IMG/VR virus record: IMGVR_UViG_3300046170_000191
Span: 1-34,461 of that record
Length of the DNA: 34,461 nt
Reading direction: 5' to 3' (one strand)
Origin: a virus
The position numbers and the translations under genes are program-made. Positions 8,502 through 15,184 of this stretch are shown here, piece after piece. The notes beneath the pieces are model-generated. The model was not told the DNA's origin. It saw nothing but the letters and a program-made list of their open reading frames with translations, and did not search any database. Positions within the stretch are counted from its first letter, which is position 1. Each line of letters opens with the position of its first letter.

Positions 8502-9062
8502 ATGGGACAACAAGACATAACAATAGGAGCGGCAGACCAGGGTAATGGAGATACTCTGTTTGATGCTTTTACTAAAGTACAAGCTAACTTTGATGAACTT
8601 TATTCAGACGATACAGGAGATGTTGATTCGGTAAACGGACAAACAGGAGTTGTTACACTTGACACAGATGATATTCCCGAAGGAAGTATTAATTTTTATA
8701 ACGCAACCCATACAGGTGATGTAACAGGTTCAAGTATATTAACTATCGCAGATGACGTTATTGAGTATGATAATATGGGTGTTGAATTTACAACCGCTGC
8801 GGTTATCCCTGCAAGTGATGTAGATTTTAGTTCTGCTGCGGTATTTACTAAAACATTGTCAGGTGCTACTACTTTAACTTTTTCAAACGTAGAAACAGGA
8901 ATGGCAAAAGACTTAGTAATTACAGGAGTCCATACCTTAACACTTCCTGCTTCGGTTAAGACAATCACAGGAACTTATGATGGTACTGTATCAAACCTAA
9001 TTCAAATAATTTCAACCAATGGTTCAACAGAACAATGGGCAACAATCTCTCAAGAAGCGTAA
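8502..9062 (+). CDS. Putative tail fibre / virion protein
   Basis: 186 residues. It contains the collar/fibre-type motif 'SVNGQTGVVTLDTDDIPEGS' (residues about 44-63), common in phage tail fibres, then Thr/Ser/Val-rich beta-sheet sequence (FTTAAVIPASDVDFSSAAVF, TLPASVKTITGTYDGTVSN). There is no membrane or enzymatic motif. It is the first gene of a three-gene fibre cluster ending at 11925, with the next gene two bases past its stop. Likely part of the adsorption apparatus. Confidence 0.65.
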   Translation: MGQQDITIGAADQGNGDTLFDAFTKVQANFDELYSDDTGDVDSVNGQTGVVTLDTDDIPEGSINFYNATHTGDVTGSSILTIADDVIEYDNMGVEFTTAAVIPASDVDFSSAAVFTKTLSGATTLTFSNVETGMAKDLVITGVHTLTLPASVKTITGTYDGTVSNLIQIISTNGSTEQWATISQEA

Positions 9063-9064
9063 TT

Positions 9065-9526
9065 ATGATAGCAATACAACACGAAGGTGCAATTAAAAAA
9101 TTCACATCCTTACCGAAAGTTTGGAAAGACAATAATGGAGTACACTTAAATATTACAGATGGACAAGCGTATGGATTTTATCCTATTGTTTCTCCAAGCT
9201 ATGATTCAGCAACTCAACATTTAGGAGACTTAGAGTGGGATGGTGACAATAACGTATTTACGTACCCTGTAATTGATAAAACTTGGAGTCAAACAGTAGC
9301 AGAATTAAAAGAAAACAAGATTGCAAATCTTAAAAGTATATACGGTAGAAAACTATCTAAAACAGATTGGTACATTATTAGAGCGCAAGAAGGTATTGCT
9401 GCACCTCAAGATATTATAGATGCGAGAGCAGCATTAAGAACCGAGTGTGCAACCAAAGAAGATGAAATCAATGCTAAAACAACAAAAAAAGCAGTAGTTT
9501 CTTATTCTTTACCAAACCTTGACTAA
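9065..9526 (+). CDS. Putative tail fibre assembly / accessory protein
   Basis: 153 residues from ATG 9065, two bases after the upstream stop; an earlier in-frame ATG at 9035 would sit inside the previous gene. The N-terminal half contains VWKDNNGVHLNITDGQAYGF. The C-terminal half has the 'KTDWYIIRAQEGIAAPQDI'-'DARAALR' pattern shared with tail-fibre assembly chaperones and phage domains that follow fibres (DUF4376-like in style). It lies between two fibre genes and overlaps the next as TAATG. Confidence 0.55.
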   Translation: MIAIQHEGAIKKFTSLPKVWKDNNGVHLNITDGQAYGFYPIVSPSYDSATQHLGDLEWDGDNNVFTYPVIDKTWSQTVAELKENKIANLKSIYGRKLSKTDWYIIRAQEGIAAPQDIIDARAALRTECATKEDEINAKTTKKAVVSYSLPNLD

Positions 9527-11925
9527 TGATAAATAAAAAACTTATAAATACAGGGGAGGAAGCTGCATCTGCAACAATTGACCCTTTACAGAACTTTGAG
9601 ACTGTAACTTACACAGGAAACGGAAGTACACAAAAGATAACAGGGTATATTAGAAAGGGTGCTGCTTTTAATGGGAGTAGTAGTTATATAGGTATTGGAG
9701 ATGAATTAATTCCTGCAACATCTAACTTTAGTTTAAGTTTTTGGATATATAGAAACAATACCTTAGAAACTGATTTGTTTAATCAAGCAACTTTGAGCGG
9801 AGATATTAGAACTTATTTTAAATTATATTCTAATGGCACTTTAGGTGTTTCGTCCGCAGGGGGAAATGGCTCAAGAATACAAGTGCCTGCTACATCTTCT
9901 ACTGTAACTAATGGTCAATGGGAGCATATAGCGATAGTTAGAGATGGCTCTAATATGACGTTTTATATTAATGGAACAGGGGAAACTGAAACAATTTCAG
10001 GAGGAACTGTTGGAGTTGGTAGAGGTGATTTATTTATTATATCTAATAGCGCTCTTGATGGAAAATTAGACCAAGTAAGAATCTTTAACAGAGTATTAGA
10101 CGAAACTAATGATGGAGAAGTAACCACGCTTTATAATGAAACCTACGCAAGTAGTACTAAATCAACTACTGATATTTTTGGAGATGGTTCAGGTGTTGCT
10201 TTATATGAGTTAGATGGGGATGCTAATAGCAGTAATTTTGAACAAGCTGCGGTATTTAATGGTATTTCACCAGGGGGGAGTGTTATAACTACCAATTCAA
10301 CTGCAATGCAGCTTCAAGAGATGTCTGTCTCAGCTTGGATTAATATGTCATCACTAAATACTTTAAATATTATTGCTACTTCATCCGTTCAACAACCACA
10401 ATCAAGTGGTGATAGCGGCTGGGTTTTTTCAGCAGGAACTCTTACGCAAAATGGATTAAAATTTTCTTCAGTAATAAATGGTACTAATCAGTATCAAACA
10501 ATAGCATATAATTTTTCTTTAAACACTTGGTATCAAGTTGCTTTTACAAGAAATTCATCTGGTCTGGTTACTTTTTATGTTAATGGAAATTCAATAGGTA
10601 CAAATACAAGAAGCGGAACTATTCAATTTATAAATAACCCTACTTTTTCTATTGGAGCAAATTACTATTTAAATCAAAGTTATTGGTCTATGTCTGGTAA
10701 AATAGACCAAGTAAGAACATACTCATCAGAATTAGATAGCACAGACGTTGAAAAATTATACAAAGAATCAGCAGATGTACCAACAACAGATTTAGTTGCC
10801 CATTACAAATTAGATGGTAACGCAGAGGATGCGTTAGATACTTACGATGGTACTGCAAGTAATGTAACCTATTCAGCAGGAGTATATGGAGGAACACCTA
10901 CAAACGTAAACTTTTTAGGTATGGCATTTCAACCTGATTTGGTTTGGGTGAAGAATAGAACTTCAAATTGGGGTCATACATTAGTTGATTCAGTTCGGGG
11001 TTTAAATGCTGCAAGCGTTTATGGTGCATTATCTTCAGACCAAACTGCATCAGAAACTACAAATAATGTTTTTGGTGCTATTAAAAGCTTAGATACTAAT
11101 GGATTTACGACAGAGGGTGGTTCTGATGTTAATGGGTATTATGCTGTTGGTAGACTTAATAATGACTATGTAGCTTGGTGTTGGAAAGCAGGAGGAAGTT
11201 CTAATACTTATAATGTTGACGATACAGGATATTCTACTGCAAGTGATGCAGGTTTAAGTTCAGCAAATGTAACAACATTAAACGGTGCATCTGTAAATAC
11301 TCAAGCAGGTTTTAGTATAATAAATTACGAAACAAATGTAAACGGAGACAACAGACCTGCTCACGGATTAACTCAAGAGCCTGAATTAATTATTTTTAAG
11401 CCTTACGATACTTCGTCTCTTAATTGGTATGTAATGACAAAAAAGATAGATGGTAGTCTTGACTTTTTGTTTTTAAATACAACAGATACTAAAATAGATG
11501 CAGGAACTAATGAATTTATTGATTCAACACATTTTAGAACATCATTCGGAACAGTTTGGGGTTCTATTATTGCCTACTGCTTCCATTCAGTAGACGGTTA
11601 TCAGAGGGTAGGGACTTATTTAGGAAGTGGTGTTTCGGGTAAAAGAGTTTATACTACTGATGATGGAACTCCTACAGGAAACGGTGGATTTAGACCAAGA
11701 TTTGTAATGTATAAACTTTCATCATCAAGTGGACATAGTTGGGTTATGATAGATGATGTTAGAAGCCCATCAAATCCTCGTAATAAATATTTACTTGCAG
11801 ATTCATCAGTTCAAGAAGGAACTACTAATGTTTTAAATTTTACTGATGATGGGTTTGAACTACTTTTAACTGATTTGGGAACAAATGCCCTTGACGAAAC
11901 ATACATCTATTTAGCAATAGCATAA
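9526..11925 (+). CDS. Large tail fibre with two LamG-like domains
   Basis: 799 residues. Two concanavalin/LamG-type repeats are visible. One spans about 43-205 (AAFNGSSSYIGIGDE, FSLSFWIYRN, WEHIAIVRDGSNMTFYINGT, KLDQVRIFNRVL). The second spans about 238-410 (AAVFNGISPGG, MSVSAWINMSS, WYQVAFTRNSSGLVTFYVNG, KIDQVRTYSSEL). From about 420 comes a third unit, LVAHYKLDGNAEDALDTYDG, followed by FQPDLVWVKNRTSNWGHTLV and VAWCWKAGG, a pattern seen in fibres of marine phages. These domains bind sugars, so this is the probable receptor-binding fibre. No peptidase or lyase motif is seen. Confidence 0.75.
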   Translation: MINKKLINTGEEAASATIDPLQNFETVTYTGNGSTQKITGYIRKGAAFNGSSSYIGIGDELIPATSNFSLSFWIYRNNTLETDLFNQATLSGDIRTYFKLYSNGTLGVSSAGGNGSRIQVPATSSTVTNGQWEHIAIVRDGSNMTFYINGTGETETISGGTVGVGRGDLFIISNSALDGKLDQVRIFNRVLDETNDGEVTTLYNETYASSTKSTTDIFGDGSGVALYELDGDANSSNFEQAAVFNGISPGGSVITTNSTAMQLQEMSVSAWINMSSLNTLNIIATSSVQQPQSSGDSGWVFSAGTLTQNGLKFSSVINGTNQYQTIAYNFSLNTWYQVAFTRNSSGLVTFYVNGNSIGTNTRSGTIQFINNPTFSIGANYYLNQSYWSMSGKIDQVRTYSSELDSTDVEKLYKESADVPTTDLVAHYKLDGNAEDALDTYDGTASNVTYSAGVYGGTPTNVNFLGMAFQPDLVWVKNRTSNWGHTLVDSVRGLNAASVYGALSSDQTASETTNNVFGAIKSLDTNGFTTEGGSDVNGYYAVGRLNNDYVAWCWKAGGSSNTYNVDDTGYSTASDAGLSSANVTTLNGASVNTQAGFSIINYETNVNGDNRPAHGLTQEPELIIFKPYDTSSLNWYVMTKKIDGSLDFLFLNTTDTKIDAGTNEFIDSTHFRTSFGTVWGSIIAYCFHSVDGYQRVGTYLGSGVSGKRVYTTDDGTPTGNGGFRPRFVMYKLSSSSGHSWVMIDDVRSPSNPRNKYLLADSSVQEGTTNVLNFTDDGFELLLTDLGTNALDETYIYLAIA

Positions 11926-11929
11926 AACA

Positions 11930-12085
11930 ATGGAAGATTTGAAGATAGCAGTAACGAATCTATTTGCACTTGGGATTAGTGTGAGCGAAGCAAATCCTTA
12001 TCTTCAAACTATATCTTTAGTATTGGCGATAGGGTACACAATTATAAGTATAACAAAGAAACTAAGAGATAATGGCAAAAATTGA
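11930..12085 (+). CDS. Small membrane protein, holin-like
   Basis: 51 residues with one hydrophobic segment (about 27-41, ISLVLAIGYTIISIT) and a basic C-terminal tail (KKLRDNGKN). Too short for the 60-residue cut used in many gene calls. It starts four bases after the fibre stop and overlaps the next gene by 14 nt. Membership in the lysis cassette suggests a holin or holin accessory. Confidence 0.6.
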   Translation: MEDLKIAVTNLFALGISVSEANPYLQTISLVLAIGYTIISITKKLRDNGKN

Positions 12086-12359
12086 TTTAGACGGAGACGG
12101 TAAAGCAGACGTTTCAATTAGTATCACACAGATAATAACAATAGGTGCAATGTTTGCTTCTATTATTGGTTCTTACTATACGTTAAGTGCTAAGATAGAT
12201 GCTAATACGTCAGAGGTCTCAAAACTTAAATACAACGAAAAGGAATATACTTGGAAGAATCAAAGAGCATTAGAAGCAGAGGTTAGAGAAATAACCTTAG
12301 AAATGCGTGATTTTATGAAAGATTTAGAGTATTTAAAAGTGGATAAAAAAAGAAAGTAA
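12072..12359 (+). CDS. Membrane-anchored coiled-coil protein (lysis cassette)
   Basis: 95 residues. After an acidic, repeat-like start (KIDLDGDGKADVSISI) there is one membrane segment (about 18-37, ITQIITIGAMFASIIGSYYT), then a charged coiled coil to the C-terminus (NQRALEAEVREITLEMRDF). The topology resembles spanin- or holin-associated proteins. It overlaps the next gene as TAATG. Confidence 0.6.
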   Translation: MAKIDLDGDGKADVSISITQIITIGAMFASIIGSYYTLSAKIDANTSEVSKLKYNEKEYTWKNQRALEAEVREITLEMRDFMKDLEYLKVDKKRK

Positions 12360-12508
12360 TGGATAAGATTAAAGAACTTGGTGGTAAAGCAATCGATTGG
12401 GTAAAGGATTGGTATATCACTAATTGGAACGGAGAGAGTTTTGATAGAATGAAAGTGATATTTGTATCTTTCTTTATACTTATGTTTTTATTAGCTTTGT
12501 TTGTATGA
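12359..12508 (+). CDS. Small tail-anchored membrane protein (lysis cassette)
   Basis: 49 residues: an amphipathic, Trp-rich N-terminal half (AIDWVKDWYITNWNG) followed by a C-terminal membrane segment (VIFVSFFILMFLLALFV). Overlaps the endolysin start as ATGA. Probably part of the lysis machinery; exact role unknown. Confidence 0.6.
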   Translation: MDKIKELGGKAIDWVKDWYITNWNGESFDRMKVIFVSFFILMFLLALFV

Positions 12509-12861
12509 ACCTTAATTATTTTTCTTTATCGGAATTTGACAGTCCTGATTTACCTAATTCAGGTAAGAATATGGATAGTAACTTTCTTTATAAACTTGAC
12601 CACGCTAGAGACCTTGCAGGAATCTCATTTAGAATTAGTTCAGGGTATAGAACTAAGTCAAGGAATAATTTTGTTGGAGGAGTTGAAAACAGCTCCCACC
12701 TCATTGGTAAAGCAGCAGATATCTCAGTCACAACTGGAAGTGAAAGATACATTATACTTAATGCCCTTATCAGAGCAGGATTCACTCGTATTGGAGTGGC
12801 AAAAACCTTTATCCATTGTGATACCGATGACTCCAAGCCAAACTCTGTTTGGACATACTAA
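12505..12861 (+). CDS. Endolysin, M15 (D-Ala-D-Ala carboxypeptidase-like) peptidase
   Basis: 118 residues, the usual size for single-domain phage M15A/M15_3 peptidases. Motifs: FRISSGYRT (43-50), SSHLIGKAADI with candidate zinc ligands His65 and Asp72, and FIHCD with His104 as third ligand and Asp106. There is no signal peptide, so export would depend on the neighbouring membrane proteins. It cleaves peptidoglycan stem peptides to release progeny. It sits between small membrane genes and the 3TM holin, completing a lysis cassette. Confidence 0.88.
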   Translation: MNLNYFSLSEFDSPDLPNSGKNMDSNFLYKLDHARDLAGISFRISSGYRTKSRNNFVGGVENSSHLIGKAADISVTTGSERYIILNALIRAGFTRIGVAKTFIHCDTDDSKPNSVWTY

Positions 12862-12879
12862 TACTACAGGCAGTACATT

Positions 12880-13305
12880 ATGTCTAATCCAAAAAAGAAA
12901 TTTAAAGATACTCAAGTAGGTAAATTCTTATTAGAGAAGATACCAGACGTTGTAGGAGCTGTAGCAGGTGATAGTTTAGCAGGAAACGTCATACAAGCGA
13001 TTATAGGAGGTTCTGAGATGTCGGAGGAGGATAAGACCGTAGCATTAAAGAAACTTGATTTAGAACGCTCTGAGATAGATGGAGTGACTCGTAGATGGGT
13101 TGCTGACTCTCGTAGTGGTTCTTGGTTGGCTACTAACGTTAGACCGTTAACTTTAATATTCTTCTCTTTAGCTTATGTTATAGGTTGGTTCTATGGTTTA
13201 GAATTAAACTCAATAACTGGGTTATTATCCATTGTCATTGGTGGTTATTTCGGTTCTAGGGGTGTGGAAAAAGTATTTGGAAATAAACTACATAAAGATG
13301 GCTAA
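12880..13305 (+). CDS. Holin, 3TM gene-transfer-agent type
   Basis: 141 residues. The N-terminal half is soluble and helical (EEDKTVALKKLDLERSEID). Then comes the family signature SGSWLATNVRPLTLIFFSLA and two to three membrane segments ending in GYFGSRGVEKVF. This matches holins of the GTA_holin_3TM class. It would form membrane lesions that let the M15 endolysin reach the wall. Its end overlaps the next small gene by 8 nt. Confidence 0.8.
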   Translation: MSNPKKKFKDTQVGKFLLEKIPDVVGAVAGDSLAGNVIQAIIGGSEMSEEDKTVALKKLDLERSEIDGVTRRWVADSRSGSWLATNVRPLTLIFFSLAYVIGWFYGLELNSITGLLSIVIGGYFGSRGVEKVFGNKLHKDG

Positions 13306-13432
13306 AGTCCCTATATTTGCATATAACAAAAAAACTAAAGTAAAGCGAAAAGGAGTCCATGCTAAAAGCAAGTCAAGTAAGCTAAAGACCTCAAGAAACT
13401 ATAAAAAGACCTATAGAGGTCAAGGAAAGTAA
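13298..13432 (+). CDS. Small highly basic conserved protein
   Basis: 44 residues from ATG 13298, overlapping the holin end by 8 nt; a longer in-frame version (from 13232) would lie inside the holin. Lys/Arg/Ser-rich throughout (KTKVKRKGVHAKSKSSKLKT, ending YRGQGK). Similar peptides with this ending occur in many Bacteroidota phages, to my recollection. It probably binds nucleic acid; function unknown. Confidence 0.65.
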   Translation: MAKVPIFAYNKKTKVKRKGVHAKSKSSKLKTSRNYKKTYRGQGK

Positions 13433-13457
13433 TTATTAACCTTTAATTTTATAAATA

Positions 13458-13700
13458 ATGCCAGAAGATTTAACTATTAGAAAGTTAGCTGAAAAGATTG
13501 CTACTGATTTTGCCTTGAGTATTAAGGAACGTACTGATATGATATTAGAATTAGATGCAATTCAATATACTAATTTAGGGATTGATTCAACAAAGACTGA
13601 GAAAAAAAAAGTTAAATCTGACAGTAAACATTTATACAGGCAAATAAAAGGGTTTAATGAGACTGATGGTAATTTACTACTTGACCACCTGGATGTTTAA
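13458..13700 (+). CDS. Hypothetical protein
   Basis: 80 residues, helical and charged (DLTIRKLAEKIATDFALSIK, KKKVKSDSKHLYRQIKGFNE). No family recognised. It is the last gene of the late block: a 188-nt regulatory gap follows, with two AATTNAATAG motifs, two promoters, a terminator and a small RNA candidate. Confidence 0.6.
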   Translation: MPEDLTIRKLAEKIATDFALSIKERTDMILELDAIQYTNLGIDSTKTEKKKVKSDSKHLYRQIKGFNETDGNLLLDHLDV

Positions 13701-13702
13701 AT

Positions 13703-13744
13703 GTGAATTTAATAGGGGTTTATTTGGAAATGTGAATTCAATAG
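13703..13744 (+). repeat. Two copies of the GTGAATTCAATAG motif
   Basis: ATGTGAATTTAATAGGGG starts at 13701 and ATGTGAATTCAATAGCC at 13730, 29 bases apart. The second copy sits inside the spacer of the promoter at 13723-13755, the place where a repressor would block RNA polymerase. Confidence 0.6.
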
Positions 13745-13755
13745 CCTTATATTTG
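13723..13755 (+). promoter_or_regulatory. Bacteroidota-type promoter for the small RNA candidate
   Basis: -33 element TTTG at 13723-13726, 21-nt spacer, -7 element TATATTTG at 13748-13755 (consensus TAnnTTTG). Start of transcription expected near 13760-13762. Confidence 0.6.
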
Positions 13756-13760
13756 TAAAA

Positions 13761-13841
13761 AGAGTTTGTAATCTCTTGTATGAAATCTTTGTTTATCTTT
13801 GTTTGTTAAAAGGGAGTTGCTGTAAAGTTTCTCCTTTTTTT
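13761..13841 (+). ncRNA. Small RNA candidate between lysis and replication modules
   Basis: An approximately 80-nt interval with its own promoter upstream and terminator at its end, and no credible gene (longest ATG frame nine codons). It begins with a hairpin (AAGAG / CTCTT, 13760-13777, 8-nt loop), contains a tandem 10-base repeat ATCTTTGTTT (13785-13794 and 13795-13804), and ends in the terminator hairpin. Whether it is a regulatory RNA or just a terminated leader cannot be told from sequence. Confidence 0.45.
13808..13841 (+). terminator. Intrinsic terminator
   Basis: AAAGGGAG pairs with CTCCTTTT-type arm (core GGAG/CTCC plus G-U and A-T pairs) around a 14-nt loop, ending in a run of seven T. 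Confidence 0.65.
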
Positions 13842-13852
13842 CATACAACTAT

Positions 13853-13883
13853 TTTGTCAGTTGGAAAACATTATATATATTTG
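13853..13883 (+). promoter_or_regulatory. Promoter of the replication module (before ERF)
   Basis: TTTG at 13853-13856, 19-nt spacer, TATATTTG at 13876-13883. The start codon of the ERF gene is only five bases beyond the -7 element, so the transcript should be leaderless or nearly so. The -33 side carries the recurring motif TTTGTCAGTTGGAAAA. Confidence 0.7.
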
Positions 13884-13888
13884 CCAAT

Positions 13889-14434
13889 ATGAAAACAATC
13901 AATGATAAACTGGTAGCTATTCAGGGGAGACTGAAAGCACCGAAGAACCAAAGAAATAGTTTTGGTAATTACAACTACAGAAGTGCAGAGGATATTCAGG
14001 AAGCTGTAAAACCATTACTACAAGAATTTAACTTGTCATTAACATTAGATGATGAGATTAAAGAGATAGTGGGAGTCCCATATACTGAGGCTACTGCAAT
14101 TATTAGTGATGGAAAAGACACTATTCCTAAGAAAGCATCAGCAGGTATAAACCTTAATAAAAAGGGTATGGATATAGCACAATCTTTCGGAGCGTCTAGT
14201 AGTTATGCTAGAAAGTATGCTCTTAGTGGGTTGTTCTTACTTGATGATACTAAAGATGCCGATGCTATGAATAACCATAAAGGTGATAGTGGTAATTCTA
14301 AATCATGGTTGAACAAGGGAACTCCCCAGTTTAACAATGCTAAGAAGGCAATCGAGAGTGGGCAATTTACTATTTCTAATATTAGAGAGAAGTATAATGT
14401 CAGTAAAGAAGTAGCGGAATTGCTACAAAGTTAA
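13889..14434 (+). CDS. ERF-family single-strand annealing protein
   Basis: 181 residues. Matches the ERF recombinase family: N-terminal GNYNYRSAEDIQEAVKPLL (27-45) and the signature SFGASSSYARKYALSGLFLL followed by DDTKDAD (about 108-135). The C-terminal 45 residues are a separate small helical domain (FTISNIREKYNVSKEVAELL). It would anneal homologous single strands during phage recombination and end processing, working with the DUF3799-like exonuclease at 19774 and the SSB-like protein just downstream. First gene of the replication module, with its promoter immediately upstream. Confidence 0.85.
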   Translation: MKTINDKLVAIQGRLKAPKNQRNSFGNYNYRSAEDIQEAVKPLLQEFNLSLTLDDEIKEIVGVPYTEATAIISDGKDTIPKKASAGINLNKKGMDIAQSFGASSSYARKYALSGLFLLDDTKDADAMNNHKGDSGNSKSWLNKGTPQFNNAKKAIESGQFTISNIREKYNVSKEVAELLQS

Positions 14435-14458
14435 TTGTTTAATTTTTATTTATTTATT

Positions 14459-14743
14459 ATGAGTAACGAGAAAAAAAGAGTGTATGTTGGTAAAGGTGTT
14501 AAGGCAGGTCAATTTGACTTAACTAATATATCAGTTTGTATTGATACCTGTGAACCCCACATTTTTGAGTATAACGGTAAGCGTTATATTAAACTAACTG
14601 TTGGTGGGCTTAGAGAGACTGACCAGTATGGTAAAACCCATAGTGTTTGGGTTAACGACTATAAGCCAGAACAAAAACAAGAGCAAAAACAATCTGCTCC
14701 AGTTAATACTAATAGTAATGGTGTTCCAGATTTACCATTCTAA
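14459..14743 (+). CDS. SSB-like single-stranded DNA-binding protein candidate
   Basis: 94 residues from ATG 14459 (the longer frame from 14435 lacks a good start). The body is a compact beta-rich domain (RVYVGKGVKAGQFDLTNISV, YNGKRYIKLTVGGL). It is followed by a Gln/Lys-rich flexible tail (KPEQKQEQKQ) and the terminal PDLPF. That acidic-aromatic tip is the hallmark of SSB C-termini that recruit partner proteins. The core is too short for a standard OB fold of SSB and I see no clear homology. The location directly after ERF supports the role. Confidence 0.55.
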   Translation: MSNEKKRVYVGKGVKAGQFDLTNISVCIDTCEPHIFEYNGKRYIKLTVGGLRETDQYGKTHSVWVNDYKPEQKQEQKQSAPVNTNSNGVPDLPF

Positions 14744-14754
14744 TGAATAAAATA

Positions 14755-14782
14755 GGGCTGAGATAGTATCAAAGCCCTTTTT
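14755..14782 (+). terminator. Intrinsic terminator after SSB-like gene
   Basis: GGGCT / AGCCC stem (5 bp) with an inner GATA / TATC stem, followed by five T. Confidence 0.75.
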
Positions 14783-14799
14783 ACTAAAACAAGATAAAG

Positions 14800-15120
14800 A
14801 TGTATAAAAGAAAACAAGAGAGGTTTGCTAAAATTAATTTTAATGTAATGGAAAATCTCAATATAAATCATAAAGAATCAATAGTACTAAATTATATAGA
14901 TTCACTATGCAAGAATGGTGTTAAGGAATACTGTTTTGCAAGTAATAACACAATGTGTAAGGAATTAAGTTTAAGTGAGAGAACTCTTTATCGTATATTA
15001 TCCAGGTTAGAGGATAAAAACTTAATCAAAAGAGTCACTAAATCTATAGGTCATGATGGTAAGGAAAGAAGAATATTTAGTAATCTTCCAAGTGCCAAAG
15101 TGGCAGATATATATAGATAG
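14800..15120 (+). CDS. Winged-helix DNA-binding protein (HTH_36-like)
   Basis: 106 residues. Residues about 25-85 have a replication-protein/HTH_36-type winged helix: 'NHKESIVLNYIDSLCKNGVK', 'ASNNTMCKELSLSERTLYRI', 'LSRLEDKNLIKRV', then a wing (GHDGKERRIF). It probably binds phage DNA at operators or an origin. Its last ten codons overlap the box shared with 27060 (inverted), and iterons follow immediately, so it may bind the DNA at its own 3' end. Confidence 0.7.
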   Translation: MYKRKQERFAKINFNVMENLNINHKESIVLNYIDSLCKNGVKEYCFASNNTMCKELSLSERTLYRILSRLEDKNLIKRVTKSIGHDGKERRIFSNLPSAKVADIYR

Positions 15121-15180
15121 TATTAACTATGTTATATAGATAGTACTAAGTATATAAATAAATAATACTAAGTATAATAC
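15088..15180. repeat. Origin- or operator-like site 1: palindromic box plus ACTAAGT iterons
   Basis: 15088-15125 matches the reverse complement of 27060-27023 at 32 of 38 positions, including an unbroken TGGCAGATATATATA. Within it TGCCA-AAG-TGGCA is a perfect inverted repeat (15093-15105). Downstream are ACTATGT (15126) and ACTAAGT at 15145 and 15167, in very AT-rich DNA. The primase-helicase gene starts at 15185. This layout resembles an iteron origin or a repressor site. Confidence 0.6.
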
Positions 15181-15184
15181 AAAG

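Noticed and set aside
12651-12657. ACTAAGT inside the endolysin gene
   Set aside because: Single copy without AT-rich flanks or companion box; not part of the iteron sites.
12536-12919. 127-codon + strand frame overlapping the M15 peptidase
   Set aside because: Out-of-phase reading of the endolysin, which has clear zinc ligands in its own frame.
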